A stretch of 64,000 nucleotides of DNA from Methylomonas sp. LW13 (GTDB taxonomy: Bacteria > Pseudomonadota > Gammaproteobacteria > Methylococcales > Methylomonadaceae), in the NCBI RefSeq assembly GCF_016865255.1, contig NZ_CP033381.1, positions 4,588,001 to 4,652,000 on the forward strand. The letters run 5' to 3'. A model generated the notes under the pieces. The model searched no databases. It had not been told where the DNA came from and worked only from the letters and a program-made list of their open reading frames with translations. Positions 56,705-64,000 of this stretch are shown here, in pieces (within the stretch, counting starts at the first letter, position 1; every line of letters starts with the position of its first letter). Both the position numbers and the translations under genes were made by a program.

Positions 56705-58876
56705 TCAACAAAGGTCCGGAATCACCGGCACTGCGACGCCCAGACTGTCGTCCGGGGTTTGGCCTTCCAGCAAACCAATACCGTCCGGCAAGGCCGGTGT
56801 GCCGGAACCACTGACGGCGCGCACACCCAGCAGCTCGGGCAACTGGAATTTAGTCAAGTTGACCGGCTCATCGGCGGGCAAACGTCGCCAACCCTGGCTA
56901 CCGCGTTGAAACAGGCTCAAGGCATTCACGGCCTGCACCCCGGCCACCCGCGCCACCTGGGTCAATAATTCGTTGGCGCGCACCGCGCCGCCCAAAGGCC
57001 AACCCGCGCCGCGCGCGCCACCGGGCGCCAGCGGCCACAGGTATTCCAGCAGCGTCTGCTGCACGTCGCGCAGGGTTTGTTGCTCGGTTTCGATGTCGCG
57101 CACCTGCACTTTCACACTGACGGCAATCGGCACGAACTCCGGGCTTAACACATACAATTCGGTGCCGACCATGGTCCGCTGCAATAGATAGGCAAACACG
57201 TCTTTCAACAAGCCCTGGTTGGGCTTGGGCGTGTGACCCACAGCCGGTTCGGCCGGCGGCAGCACGAACACGCTGACCACGCCCGGTACGCCGTCGCGCG
57301 CCGCACGAATACTGGCGCCGGGCAAAAAACCGACCAACACTTCGGCGCGGGCCACCGGATTGACGGGATTGGCTTCGGTGATGATTTTGAAATCCTGTTG
57401 CGTAACGGCCCGGTTGCGATGGGTCAGAAATTGCGGGATGCGCTTTTCCGCCTGCTCGACCGTTTCCGCATCAATGCCGCCGCTTAACGGCCATTCGTGA
57501 CGCAGCTTGTAACGCGAACTGCCGTTCACCACTTCCTTGATGCTACCGGCGGGCAGATTACCGGCGCTACCGCCGCCAAATAAATAAGCGGCGATACGAA
57601 TCCGGCTGCCCAACGGCGGCCGTCGCCCGGTCGTACCGTCACCGAAGTACACGTAACCGGATTGCGGATTCAGCCGATACACTCTGGCATCGGCGGCTTG
57701 CCCAGCGAGAAAAGCCACTTGCTGCCAACGTACCCAAGCGCCATTTTCCTCAACATCCAGTTGCAAGGTCGCGGCCTCGATATTTTGATCCGGCAATACC
57801 ACCACCTGATCGGGCTGGCCGGTCCCCATGCCCACTAGTAAATCCTGTTTCAAGCCTTGGGCCAGCACATCGACGGCATTCAGCGCCAGGTAGCCCAGTT
57901 GTAAGTTGGGATGTTCCGGGCAACGCAAGCGCAACCAAAACGCCACCCGACCGGCTTCGACTTGATCGGCCAATTCCGGCGGCCTATCGCCGACACCGCT
58001 GAACATCGGATCGGTCGGTACAAACGCCTGAAACAGCGTCGGATTTTTGGGTAAGCGCAAGCGGACCACACCGGTTTGCCGGCCGCCTTTGGAGCTGTCG
58101 GCCAGCACATCCAAGGGTAGATAAATCGTTTCGCCGGCCTCGCCGGTGGAAACCAGCTCCCAAATCAGCTTGCGCGGATTCAGTTCGTTGATCGCGTCGC
58201 CGTCCAAATTGTCGGCGGGCGCGATGCCGATATTGAAGGCCACGCCGGCCAGATGGCTGCGCAGCAAGGCAATCTGGCCTTCCAGCTGCCGGGGGGCGAT
58301 GCAGGCCAGGTAAAAGCTGCGATCCAGACTACCGGTCAAATCCAGCACTTCCTTAACCGGCTGGAAGCGGCGCGGTTGAAACGGCTCGGGACGTTGGCCG
58401 TTGCGCAAACCGTACTGCTCCTGCAAGTCCTGTAAGGTCAAACCCAGTGCGGCCAGATCGGCAGCCTCCAACTTCTGTTTAATCAACACTTGTAAGCTCA
58501 GGCAGGTGGGTTGCAATTCGCCAACCGCCGTCAAAATCTGTTTGCCGGCCCGCAGCTGGCTGCCGTCCGCCAACAATGCCGCCGGCAACACGCTTGTCGG
58601 TCCGGCGTCTATGCACACTATGCCTTTGGCCGGCCGGGCGGCACGCACCGGAATTTGCAACAAATTCAAAAATACCCGGCGCTGGCGTTCCGGAATTAAG
58701 TTGGCGCGGTACAAAATGGTTTCGGTTAGCCAGGCGAATAAATCCACAAAGCTGTTGAGCGGGTCGCCGGGGGCAATCTGCGCCAGTTCTGGCAAATGGC
58801 TGGCCAGCCGGGCCTTGGCCTCGGCAACCAAATCCTCGAAGCGTCTGTCGTCTAAATTCGGTACCGGTAATGGCAT
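56705..58876 (-). CDS. gpJ-like baseplate wedge protein of the eCIS
   Basis: A 723-residue protein homologous to phage P2 gpJ/T4 gp6-type baseplate wedge proteins (Afp11-like). The N-terminus LDDRRFEDLVAEAKARLASH and ILYRANLIPERQRRVFLNLL are the classic start of this family. GYVYFGDGTTGRRPPLGSRI and FLTHRNRAVTQQDFKIITEA are further family blocks, and the C-terminal VKVQVRDIETEQQTLRDVQQ fits the gpJ tail. It forms the baseplate ring of the injection system. The gp25-like gene lies 19 bases upstream and the tail-protein-I-like gene 9 bases downstream. Confidence 0.88.
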   Translation of the reverse strand: MPLPVPNLDDRRFEDLVAEAKARLASHLPELAQIAPGDPLNSFVDLFAWLTETILYRANLIPERQRRVFLNLLQIPVRAARPAKGIVCIDAGPTSVLPAALLADGSQLRAGKQILTAVGELQPTCLSLQVLIKQKLEAADLAALGLTLQDLQEQYGLRNGQRPEPFQPRRFQPVKEVLDLTGSLDRSFYLACIAPRQLEGQIALLRSHLAGVAFNIGIAPADNLDGDAINELNPRKLIWELVSTGEAGETIYLPLDVLADSSKGGRQTGVVRLRLPKNPTLFQAFVPTDPMFSGVGDRPPELADQVEAGRVAFWLRLRCPEHPNLQLGYLALNAVDVLAQGLKQDLLVGMGTGQPDQVVVLPDQNIEAATLQLDVEENGAWVRWQQVAFLAGQAADARVYRLNPQSGYVYFGDGTTGRRPPLGSRIRIAAYLFGGGSAGNLPAGSIKEVVNGSSRYKLRHEWPLSGGIDAETVEQAEKRIPQFLTHRNRAVTQQDFKIITEANPVNPVARAEVLVGFLPGASIRAARDGVPGVVSVFVLPPAEPAVGHTPKPNQGLLKDVFAYLLQRTMVGTELYVLSPEFVPIAVSVKVQVRDIETEQQTLRDVQQTLLEYLWPLAPGGARGAGWPLGGAVRANELLTQVARVAGVQAVNALSLFQRGSQGWRRLPADEPVNLTKFQLPELLGVRAVSGSGTPALPDGIGLLEGQTPDDSLGVAVPVIPDLC

Positions 58877-58895
58877 AACGGCCTCTCTTGCAACC

Positions 58896-59291
58896 TCAAG
58901 CCGGCAGGCTCAGGTTTAGCGTGAATCCCAGTTCCGCCGGGCGCTGGCTGTTGCGCAGCCGGTAGCGGATATTGATATGCACATCGGCGACGCTGGCCGG
59001 ACTGGCCTGCACTTGCACTTCGTCGATTTCCACTCTAGGCTCCCAGGTCTCCAGCGATTTGCGCACCACGCCGGCAATCAGATGGCGGGTGGTTTCGTTA
59101 TTGGGTTGATGCACGAAGTTTAATAAACCGGCACCAAAAGTCGGGCGTTGCAAGCGTTCGCCGGGCCGAGTCAGCAGGATATTCAACATCACCTCGCGGA
59201 TGCTTTGATCGTCGCGGGTCCAGCTCAAGCGGCCGTCGGCATCGATATTGCCCAGCGGCCAACTCAAAATCTCGGGTACCGGCGTGCGCAT
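58896..59291 (-). CDS. gp25-like baseplate wedge protein
   Basis: A 131-residue protein starting at ATG 59291; a longer frame upstream overlaps the neighbouring gene and is not needed. It matches the T4 gp25/P2 gpW family: LGNIDADGRLSWTRDDQSIR, then LLTRPGERLQRPTFGAGLLN and ETWEPRVEIDEVQVQASPAS. This lysozyme-like wedge protein starts sheath polymerisation in contractile systems (Afp9-like). It lies 2 bases after the preceding gene. Length and motif are typical. Confidence 0.92.
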   Translation of the reverse strand: MRTPVPEILSWPLGNIDADGRLSWTRDDQSIREVMLNILLTRPGERLQRPTFGAGLLNFVHQPNNETTRHLIAGVVRKSLETWEPRVEIDEVQVQASPASVADVHINIRYRLRNSQRPAELGFTLNLSLPA

Positions 59292-59293
59292 GC

Positions 59294-60958
59294 TTAATCT
59301 CCCTTGATTTTTGGAAACGGCAGGCAAATCCGTACCCACGGCAGCCAGAAAAACACGATATTCAGCAGCGAGATCATGATCATCAACAAGATCATCGCCA
59401 CCAGCGTAATCACCGGCAGGCTGAACGAACAAATCCATTGAACGCCAAAATCCGGACCGGACGTGTCTTTGACCGTGTCCTCGCTGGCGCCCTTATTTAA
59501 TTTCAGTTTGTTCATTAAATCGAAAGTATCAGCGGGCGTGATCATCGCCGCGCCCTTGGCCAGACCACGACGCAGATCGGCCAGCGACGGCATCTGAATC
59601 AACGCCGGCCGGCTGGCGTCCGGATCGAAGGGCGCGGCGACTCGAAACGGTATGCTGCGGGTGTCGGCATTGGCCCATTGAATCTGTTCCTGGCCAAGCT
59701 GGTTTTTGGCGCGCACGAATGCCACTACTTGATAAACATCGCCGGCATTTTGCGCGAATTTTGGCAGGGGGATTTCCTTGACCTTACTCAGTGCTTGGTC
59801 GCTGAGGCGTTGCCCCAACAGCACGCGGATTTCCTGGGCATCGGCGGCCAGCAGCAACAGCGTCAGATTGAGATTGCCGACGCCATTGGCATTCGGCAAG
59901 GCCGGTAATGCCGCCAGTTTGTCCAGCCCGCCGACCGCGTCTATCGCTTGTTCTTGTTGAATCAACCAGCGCACCAACGGGTTATCCCCGCCCAATGCAA
60001 AACAGGCTTGTAGATAGCTATAAAAGGTTTGCTGCCGATAAGGTGCGAACAAGCCCTGGCTGGTTTCGGTGTAGGCTTGGCCTTGCAAACCCGCCGGCAG
60101 TTTGGCTTCGTCGTACAGCCACAGTTGCTGCGCTTTATTTTCCAGCGCGGCATTCTCGGCAATGCCGGCTTCGCCGAGGTGATAGCGGTTAACCAGGATT
60201 CTCAGCAACTCGAAAAAAGCTTTGCTGGCTAGGCCTTGCGCCAACGGTTTGCTGTGTTCCGCCAACCAGGTTTGATTCAACGGCTGCCGATAACCGAAGG
60301 GCCAGGGCAACATCGCCGCGGCGACGCTGGCGGTTTGCGCTTGATCGGTACTATCGAACGCCTGGCTGACATCGCGCAGATAATAAAAACCACCCAGCGG
60401 CAAATAACCGAACAACAGCGTGTGGGTTTTACGGTTGGCGTCGCTGGTTTTTAACACATGCAAGGGATGCACTTCCTCGCCGCTATAGGCCGCCTGATCA
60501 TCGCGTTTGTGCAGCACGCCGTTGGCGCACAGCCGGCGATGCAAATCAGGGTCACGCAGCTCGCTGGGTGCGTCCTGCCAACCCAAAGCTTCGCCGTCTT
60601 CCAGCATCCAGGCCTGCTCGCGGCCGCCGCTCAGTCGGCGAATCACGAAACCGGCCGAGCTGATTTTTTGCGGATCCAGCGCCGGCTCGCCGAAGCGGTC
60701 GCAAACCACTTCGCAACTGACGATATGAAAAGCCCGATGCAGCGGTAATCGCAGCACCGGCTGTTGGCCATGACGGCTGTGGCGCTCTTCCTGCTGCCAG
60801 GCGTTGAACTGCGGCAAATCGAACTGGCGGCGCTGCATGTCCTGCTTGAAGCGGTTGATGAACTCCGCATCCAGATAACGATGCAAGCCGCATTGTCCGC
60901 CCTCCTGATAAAACGGCGGTTTCAGTTTAATGGGATGCAGAACTTGTTCGGTTTTCAT
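59294..60958 (-). CDS. eCIS-cluster protein with C-terminal membrane helices
   Basis: A 554-residue protein. Most is soluble and mixed alpha/beta, without a recognised family (for example LHRYLDAEFINRFKQDMQRR and LLFGYLPLGGFYYLRDVSQA). The last 50 residues hold one or two very hydrophobic helices (SLPVITLVAMILLMIMISLL, then NIVFFWLPWVRICL), followed by a basic KIKGD end. A membrane tail is unusual for a phage-tail-like particle that is normally free in the cytoplasm. It could tether the assembly or a loading factor to the inner membrane. It lies 6 bases after the spike gene. Confidence 0.6.
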   Translation of the reverse strand: MKTEQVLHPIKLKPPFYQEGGQCGLHRYLDAEFINRFKQDMQRRQFDLPQFNAWQQEERHSRHGQQPVLRLPLHRAFHIVSCEVVCDRFGEPALDPQKISSAGFVIRRLSGGREQAWMLEDGEALGWQDAPSELRDPDLHRRLCANGVLHKRDDQAAYSGEEVHPLHVLKTSDANRKTHTLLFGYLPLGGFYYLRDVSQAFDSTDQAQTASVAAAMLPWPFGYRQPLNQTWLAEHSKPLAQGLASKAFFELLRILVNRYHLGEAGIAENAALENKAQQLWLYDEAKLPAGLQGQAYTETSQGLFAPYRQQTFYSYLQACFALGGDNPLVRWLIQQEQAIDAVGGLDKLAALPALPNANGVGNLNLTLLLLAADAQEIRVLLGQRLSDQALSKVKEIPLPKFAQNAGDVYQVVAFVRAKNQLGQEQIQWANADTRSIPFRVAAPFDPDASRPALIQMPSLADLRRGLAKGAAMITPADTFDLMNKLKLNKGASEDTVKDTSGPDFGVQWICSFSLPVITLVAMILLMIMISLLNIVFFWLPWVRICLPFPKIKGD

Positions 60959-60964
60959 AATCCC

Positions 60965-61606
60965 TTACCAAATGTTGCCGGCGCCCGGCGTGTAGGAACT
61001 GCCCACCACTGAAGTGGCGATCACCGTATCGGCTTGCACCACGCCGCTGAACTTGGACATGCTGGCATTCACCGTCACCATGCTGGCGTTAATGGTGACT
61101 GTGCTGGCATCGACCGTGACGCTGCCGCTGCTGCGCACTGCAATGCCTGAGCTATTAAGGGTGACGCTTTGGTCGGCGCGCTCGATAACGATTTCCCCGC
61201 CACCTGCTTCGTCTATCGAAATCTTGTAACCGGAGCGGGTACGCAACTCCACTTTCGGGCCGCTACCGTCGTCGAAATCCAACACGGTTTCCTGCGGCGT
61301 ACGGATCACGTAATGATCTTCCTGCGGGTCGGCCTCTGCCGGCACGCTACTGCTGCCGGCCCAGACGCTGCCCAGCACCAACGGCATTTCCGGGGTGATG
61401 AAAGCCAGCACCACAATTTCTTCCAGGCGCGGCACGAAACTCGCGCCGTAACCCTGACCGGCTGATGGTGCGACGACGCTGGCCCATAATTCCATCTGCG
61501 TCGCCAGCAAGCGCACCTTGATGCGGCCACGGCTGTCCGGGTCCGCGTTATCGGTGACTTGCCCAAGTTGCAAACTGTGCAGATTGCCTAAGGCGTGACT
61601 ATTCAT
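60965..61606 (-). CDS. gpV-like spike protein of the eCIS
   Basis: A 213-residue protein from ATG 61606, which overlaps the previous stop (ATGA); a GTG three codons earlier is possible. The OB-fold part LGQVTDNADPDSRGRIKVRL is the phage baseplate assembly protein V/VgrG signature, with VLGSVWAGSS after it. From about 130 the protein becomes a run of short Val/Thr/Ser strands (SVTVDASTVTINASMVTVNA) expected to form the beta-helical needle, ending PGAGNIW. It is the C-terminal half of a VgrG/Afp8-type spike, with the hub half encoded just upstream. No PAAR tip gene is seen next to it. Confidence 0.9.
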   Translation of the reverse strand: MNSHALGNLHSLQLGQVTDNADPDSRGRIKVRLLATQMELWASVVAPSAGQGYGASFVPRLEEIVVLAFITPEMPLVLGSVWAGSSSVPAEADPQEDHYVIRTPQETVLDFDDGSGPKVELRTRSGYKISIDEAGGGEIVIERADQSVTLNSSGIAVRSSGSVTVDASTVTINASMVTVNASMSKFSGVVQADTVIATSVVGSSYTPGAGNIW

Positions 61607-62649
61607 GACTGCCACCCGCCTTTGTTGACTTTCAGGTGTGTCTCGAAACCGCTGTTGTTATCGAAGCGATGCACGCAATGCACGATTTGGTAGCGGCCTT
61701 TCAGCCGAGGCGATACGCCGTCCAACTCGATCTCGCGGCCGGGTTTTAAAGTCGCTTCGCCTTGGCAAACAATTTCACCTTGAATAAAGCGTTTGGCTTG
61801 GCGTTTGAATGCGGCCTTGGCATAGGCTTCGGCTTCGCTGCTGGTGCCGGGAAAGGGCTGCGGGACGATTTCCGGGCCGGGCCAGCTCAGATTGCCTAAA
61901 GCCGCCGCCGCGCTGGTGCCGGTGGGCGCCGGCGTCATTGCGTCGGCCGTAAAATCCACCGGGTCGGCGCTAGCTAGGTTATAGCCATTGACTTGGCTGC
62001 TGAGCGGTTGATGATTCAAATCGGCGATTAAGCGCACTTTCAGGGCGCTGTCCTGGGCGCTGAGCTCGACCGGGTTGGGATCGGCTTCTTCGGCCTTGGC
62101 CCGTAGGGTATTCCCCTCCAAGCGTACGGCTATGTCAAAGCGATTGCCGATGCGCAGCAGAAAGGCCAAATCACTTTCGTTGAGTTGATGCCAGGTGGCG
62201 GTGATACTAGACAACGACGCATCGGTTTGCAGGCCCGCCTCGCCGGCGATGGCTTGCACTAGTTCGTCCGGGCTTTGATCTTCAAAGCTACGGTTATGCC
62301 GGCTGCGCGCCAGTCTATGCAATTTGTCTTGCAACAGCAGCGCGATGTTGGGCGCGCCATCGCCGTAGCTTTCTTCAATGGCGGTAATCTCGCCGCTAAA
62401 CAGATGTTGCGGAGTGTCGCTGCCCATTTCGATTTCCACGCCGGCACCCAAGGCAATGTCGTTCAAAGTAAAGTCGGGGTCTTGCCCGCCTTCCGGCCTC
62501 CCCCAATTGGACAGCTGCAATTCGGCATGCGCGCAGCCGTGCAAGGGCAGATTAACCTGCATCGCCAGCAAGGCCTGTTGCAGATCTTCGCGTTTTTCGC
62601 CGTCGATCTTGATCGTTGGGCGGGAGCTGGTGAAGGCTGAATCGGGCAT
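61603..62649 (-). CDS. gpD/VgrG N-terminal-like spike hub protein of the eCIS
   Basis: A 348-residue protein from ATG 62649. A longer frame to 62895 is translation of the 250-bp repeat and is rejected. The N-terminal TIKIDGEKREDLQQALLAMQ and the middle HQLNESDLAFLLRIGNRFDI match phage late-control protein D and the VgrG hub. The C-terminal RFIQGEIVCQGEATLKPGRE and GRYQIVHCVHRFDNNSGFET complete the domain. With the gpV-like gene, which it overlaps by 4 bases, it gives a split VgrG/Afp8 spike. Confidence 0.9.
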   Translation of the reverse strand: MPDSAFTSSRPTIKIDGEKREDLQQALLAMQVNLPLHGCAHAELQLSNWGRPEGGQDPDFTLNDIALGAGVEIEMGSDTPQHLFSGEITAIEESYGDGAPNIALLLQDKLHRLARSRHNRSFEDQSPDELVQAIAGEAGLQTDASLSSITATWHQLNESDLAFLLRIGNRFDIAVRLEGNTLRAKAEEADPNPVELSAQDSALKVRLIADLNHQPLSSQVNGYNLASADPVDFTADAMTPAPTGTSAAAALGNLSWPGPEIVPQPFPGTSSEAEAYAKAAFKRQAKRFIQGEIVCQGEATLKPGREIELDGVSPRLKGRYQIVHCVHRFDNNSGFETHLKVNKGGWQS

Positions 62650-62684
62650 AGTGTTGTTAGTTTGTTTTCTTATTGTTTTAGTTG

Positions 62685-62935
62685 GTGTCGCTAACGCGAC
62701 GGTTTTTTTTGGATGTCGGGTCTCGGCCCGACAGCCGAGGTACTTTTCTTTGCTTGTCCAAAGAAAAGTACCCAAAAGAAAAGACACCCGGATGCCGCTT
62801 ATTCCCTGCGCTCCTCGCTTTTGAACGGGGTTGCCGAAAGGGGCTTCCTGCCCCTTCGGCAACGTGCGGCATCCATGCCGCACCCCTTCGGGCAAATCCG
62901 TTCAAAAGCTCCGGTGCTCGGTGCGGCATACGGGA
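62685..62935. repeat. Dispersed structured repeat, copy 2 (about 250 bp)
   Basis: Matches copy 1 (50963-51212) along its length. Hairpin GTCGGG (62715-62720) with CCCGAC (62727-62732) replaces the T-A pair of copy 1 by G-C. Stem 62740-62752 with 62759-62771 replaces A-T by G-C at its base. It lies upstream of the spike-hub gene. Confidence 0.9.
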
Positions 62936-62982
62936 AGGAAACCCTTCCGCCACACAAAGCCTCCTAAAACCCTTTTACAAAT

Positions 62983-63017
62983 CCCCTCTCCCTCCGGGAG
63001 AGGGCTAGGGTGAGGGG
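62983..63017. repeat. Short palindromic (REP-like) element, copy 2
   Basis: Identical in pattern to 51267-51301. Both lie about 50 bases to the right of a 250-bp repeat, so the pair travels or is retained together. Confidence 0.85.
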
Positions 63018-63047
63018 ATTAAAATCTATGTTCTCAACTTTCTCCTC

Positions 63048-63215
63048 TCAATCAATCCTCAACCGCTCCTGCCTCTGCCTGATCAACTCCAACATTTGCG
63101 CCAGCTCGATCTCAGCCGGCGCCAACGGTGTCTGCTGCGCGGTCGGTTGTTGTTCGGCCGTTTCGGTGACGCCGTCTTGCACCTCCAATATCACTTCGTC
63201 TATCAATACCGGCAT
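63048..63215 (-). CDS. DUF5908-like small eCIS protein
   Basis: A 55-residue protein. ATG 63215 with AGGA at good spacing is preferred over a TTG at 63242 that overlaps the upstream gene. MPVLIDEVILEVQDG at the start and MLELIRQRQERLRID at the end fit the short DUF5908 peptides usually encoded between the tube-associated protein and the spike hub in eCIS clusters. The middle is Gln/Thr/Pro-rich. Its role in the particle is not known. The family call is from memory of pattern and context. Confidence 0.6.
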   Translation of the reverse strand: MPVLIDEVILEVQDGVTETAEQQPTAQQTPLAPAEIELAQMLELIRQRQERLRID

Positions 63216-63228
63216 GTCTGATTCCTGC

Positions 63229-64000
63229 TCAATCGAATCCAACGCCAGTGTCGGCGGAGGCTTTTAATAAACTGCTGACCGATACGCCGCTACTTTTGCG
63301 GCCCGCAGTTGCTGATCCTGCTTGGTTAGCTGCAGCGGTTGACAAAGGCCTATCGCCAGTCATCGCAGAGGCCGATGACCCGCTTTGACTGCCACTGGCG
63401 GTTTGCATTGCTGCTGGTCTTAACGACGCACTGCCGGTTTGCATATGGGCGGCATTCAGACTGCCCTTGTTTCCAGCCGGGTTAAACGCACCTTCGATGC
63501 CGGTGCCCAAGCTCGCCGAGTTGCCGAATTTGAACGCCGGACTTGGCGATGGCGCTGCTGGTGGTGCCGCTTTTGCCCCCCCTGCACTATTGACTGAACC
63601 AGCACCAACATTCACCGAGGCTGACAAGCTTGCCGAAACATTGGCGCTGATACCGCCGCTGATGTTGACACCGGCACTTACCCCAAATCCCACGCCGCCG
63701 CTAATCCCTACCGAAGCACTCAAGCTCAGGCTAGGCACCGCCACCACCGATAGCGACGGCATTCTGGGCGACTCTATGCCATTAAACAGCGAGGTATCGC
63801 GCCAATTGCCGGCATCTTCGCCGCTGCCGCCTGGCACCGGCGCGGCATTCTGTCCGGAACCGCCTTGCGGGCCGGCTCCGGTCGAACTCAGGCTGGGGGT
63901 ATTGCGGGAGGCTTGTTCTACGGCCCGGTTACGGAATTGATAGCGGTCTTCGCTGAGCTTTAAGGACACGGTGGCGCGCAGCGGCCGGCCTTCCGGCGAG
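63229..64000 (-). CDS. Tube-associated eCIS protein, Afp7-like (partial, 5' end outside)
   Basis: The frame is open to the window edge. The visible 256 residues start SPEGRPLRATVSLKLSEDRY, typical of the end of the N-terminal domain of Afp7/gp53-like tube-initiator proteins, where a LysM domain normally follows. Here the C-terminal 200 residues are instead Ser/Ala/Gly-rich low-complexity repeats (SLSASVGISGGVGFGVSAGV, NISGGISANVSASLSASVNV) with no recognisable LysM. The ATT/GTG at 63969 is internal, not the true start. It lies 13 bases before the DUF5908-like gene. Confidence 0.75.
   Translation of the reverse strand, partial: SPEGRPLRATVSLKLSEDRYQFRNRAVEQASRNTPSLSSTGAGPQGGSGQNAAPVPGGSGEDAGNWRDTSLFNGIESPRMPSLSVVAVPSLSLSASVGISGGVGFGVSAGVNISGGISANVSASLSASVNVGAGSVNSAGGAKAAPPAAPSPSPAFKFGNSASLGTGIEGAFNPAGNKGSLNAAHMQTGSASLRPAAMQTASGSQSGSSASAMTGDRPLSTAAANQAGSATAGRKSSGVSVSSLLKASADTGVGFD

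Noticed and set aside
62650-62895. N-terminal extension of the spike-hub frame
   Set aside because: It is translation of the 250-bp repeat. The other copy of the repeat gives the same peptide in an unrelated frame, and ATG 62649 starts the conserved domain.

Overview
The window looks like a gammaproteobacterial chromosome of moderate GC. Several gene groupings fit that class (ybaB-recR beside dnaX and the 4.5S RNA gene, aguA-aguB, a full-length rne, orn, rsgA). A type I methanotroph of the Methylococcales is my guess from overall flavour; no methane-oxidation gene lies here, so that placement is weak.

Layout. (1) 1-3.6 kb: the 3' half of mfd, a ParE/RelE-type toxin-antitoxin pair, a gene-poor stretch and an orphan protein with a papain-like Cys-His-Asn signature. 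(2) 3.7-20.8 kb: ordinary chromosome. It holds a bicupin protein, gpmI, a BtuF-like protein, small exported proteins, an HD-GYP phosphodiesterase, an ApaH homologue that has lost its active site, a pentapeptide-repeat protein, a chemoreceptor, a truncated haemoglobin, serS, a tandem-repeat CrcB, orn, an M48 protease and rsgA. (3) 20.9-26.3 kb: a five-gene operon (fused 2-oxoacid dehydrogenase E1, an unusual E2, an acyl carrier protein, a GNAT-like protein, a polysaccharide-deacetylase-like protein). It is probably a small undescribed acyl-loading and tailoring pathway. (4) 26.3-36.7 kb: housekeeping genes (hinT, recR, ybaB, dnaX, ffs, sppA, a HAD phosphatase, rluC, rne, aguB, aguA). (5) 36.7-38.5 kb: a gene-poor stretch ending in a solitary integron-type gene cassette, with a good attC-like site after a hypothetical gene and no integrase in view. 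(6) 38.8-64.0 kb: a continuous minus-strand cluster for an extracellular contractile injection system (eCIS, Afp/PVC-like), running off the right edge.

In transcription order the eCIS cluster encodes a tube-associated protein (partial), a DUF5908-like peptide, a gpD/VgrG-N spike hub, a gpV-like spike, a membrane-anchored unknown, a gp25-like wedge protein, a gpJ-like baseplate protein, a tail-protein-I-like baseplate protein, three large proteins that share an N-terminal motif, an unknown, an AAA+ ATPase, a 1273-residue DUF4157 protein with an HNH-like motif (the candidate cargo toxin), and a TPR protein. Sheath, tube and PAAR genes are not seen and should lie beyond position 64000. Two copies of a 250-bp structured repeat sit between eCIS genes, and their hairpins show compensatory base changes.

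The points most worth a second look are the eCIS cargo and accessory proteins, the solitary cassette, the E1-E2-ACP operon, the ApaH pseudoenzyme, the CrcB fusion whose second repeat lacks TM1, and the covarying repeat.
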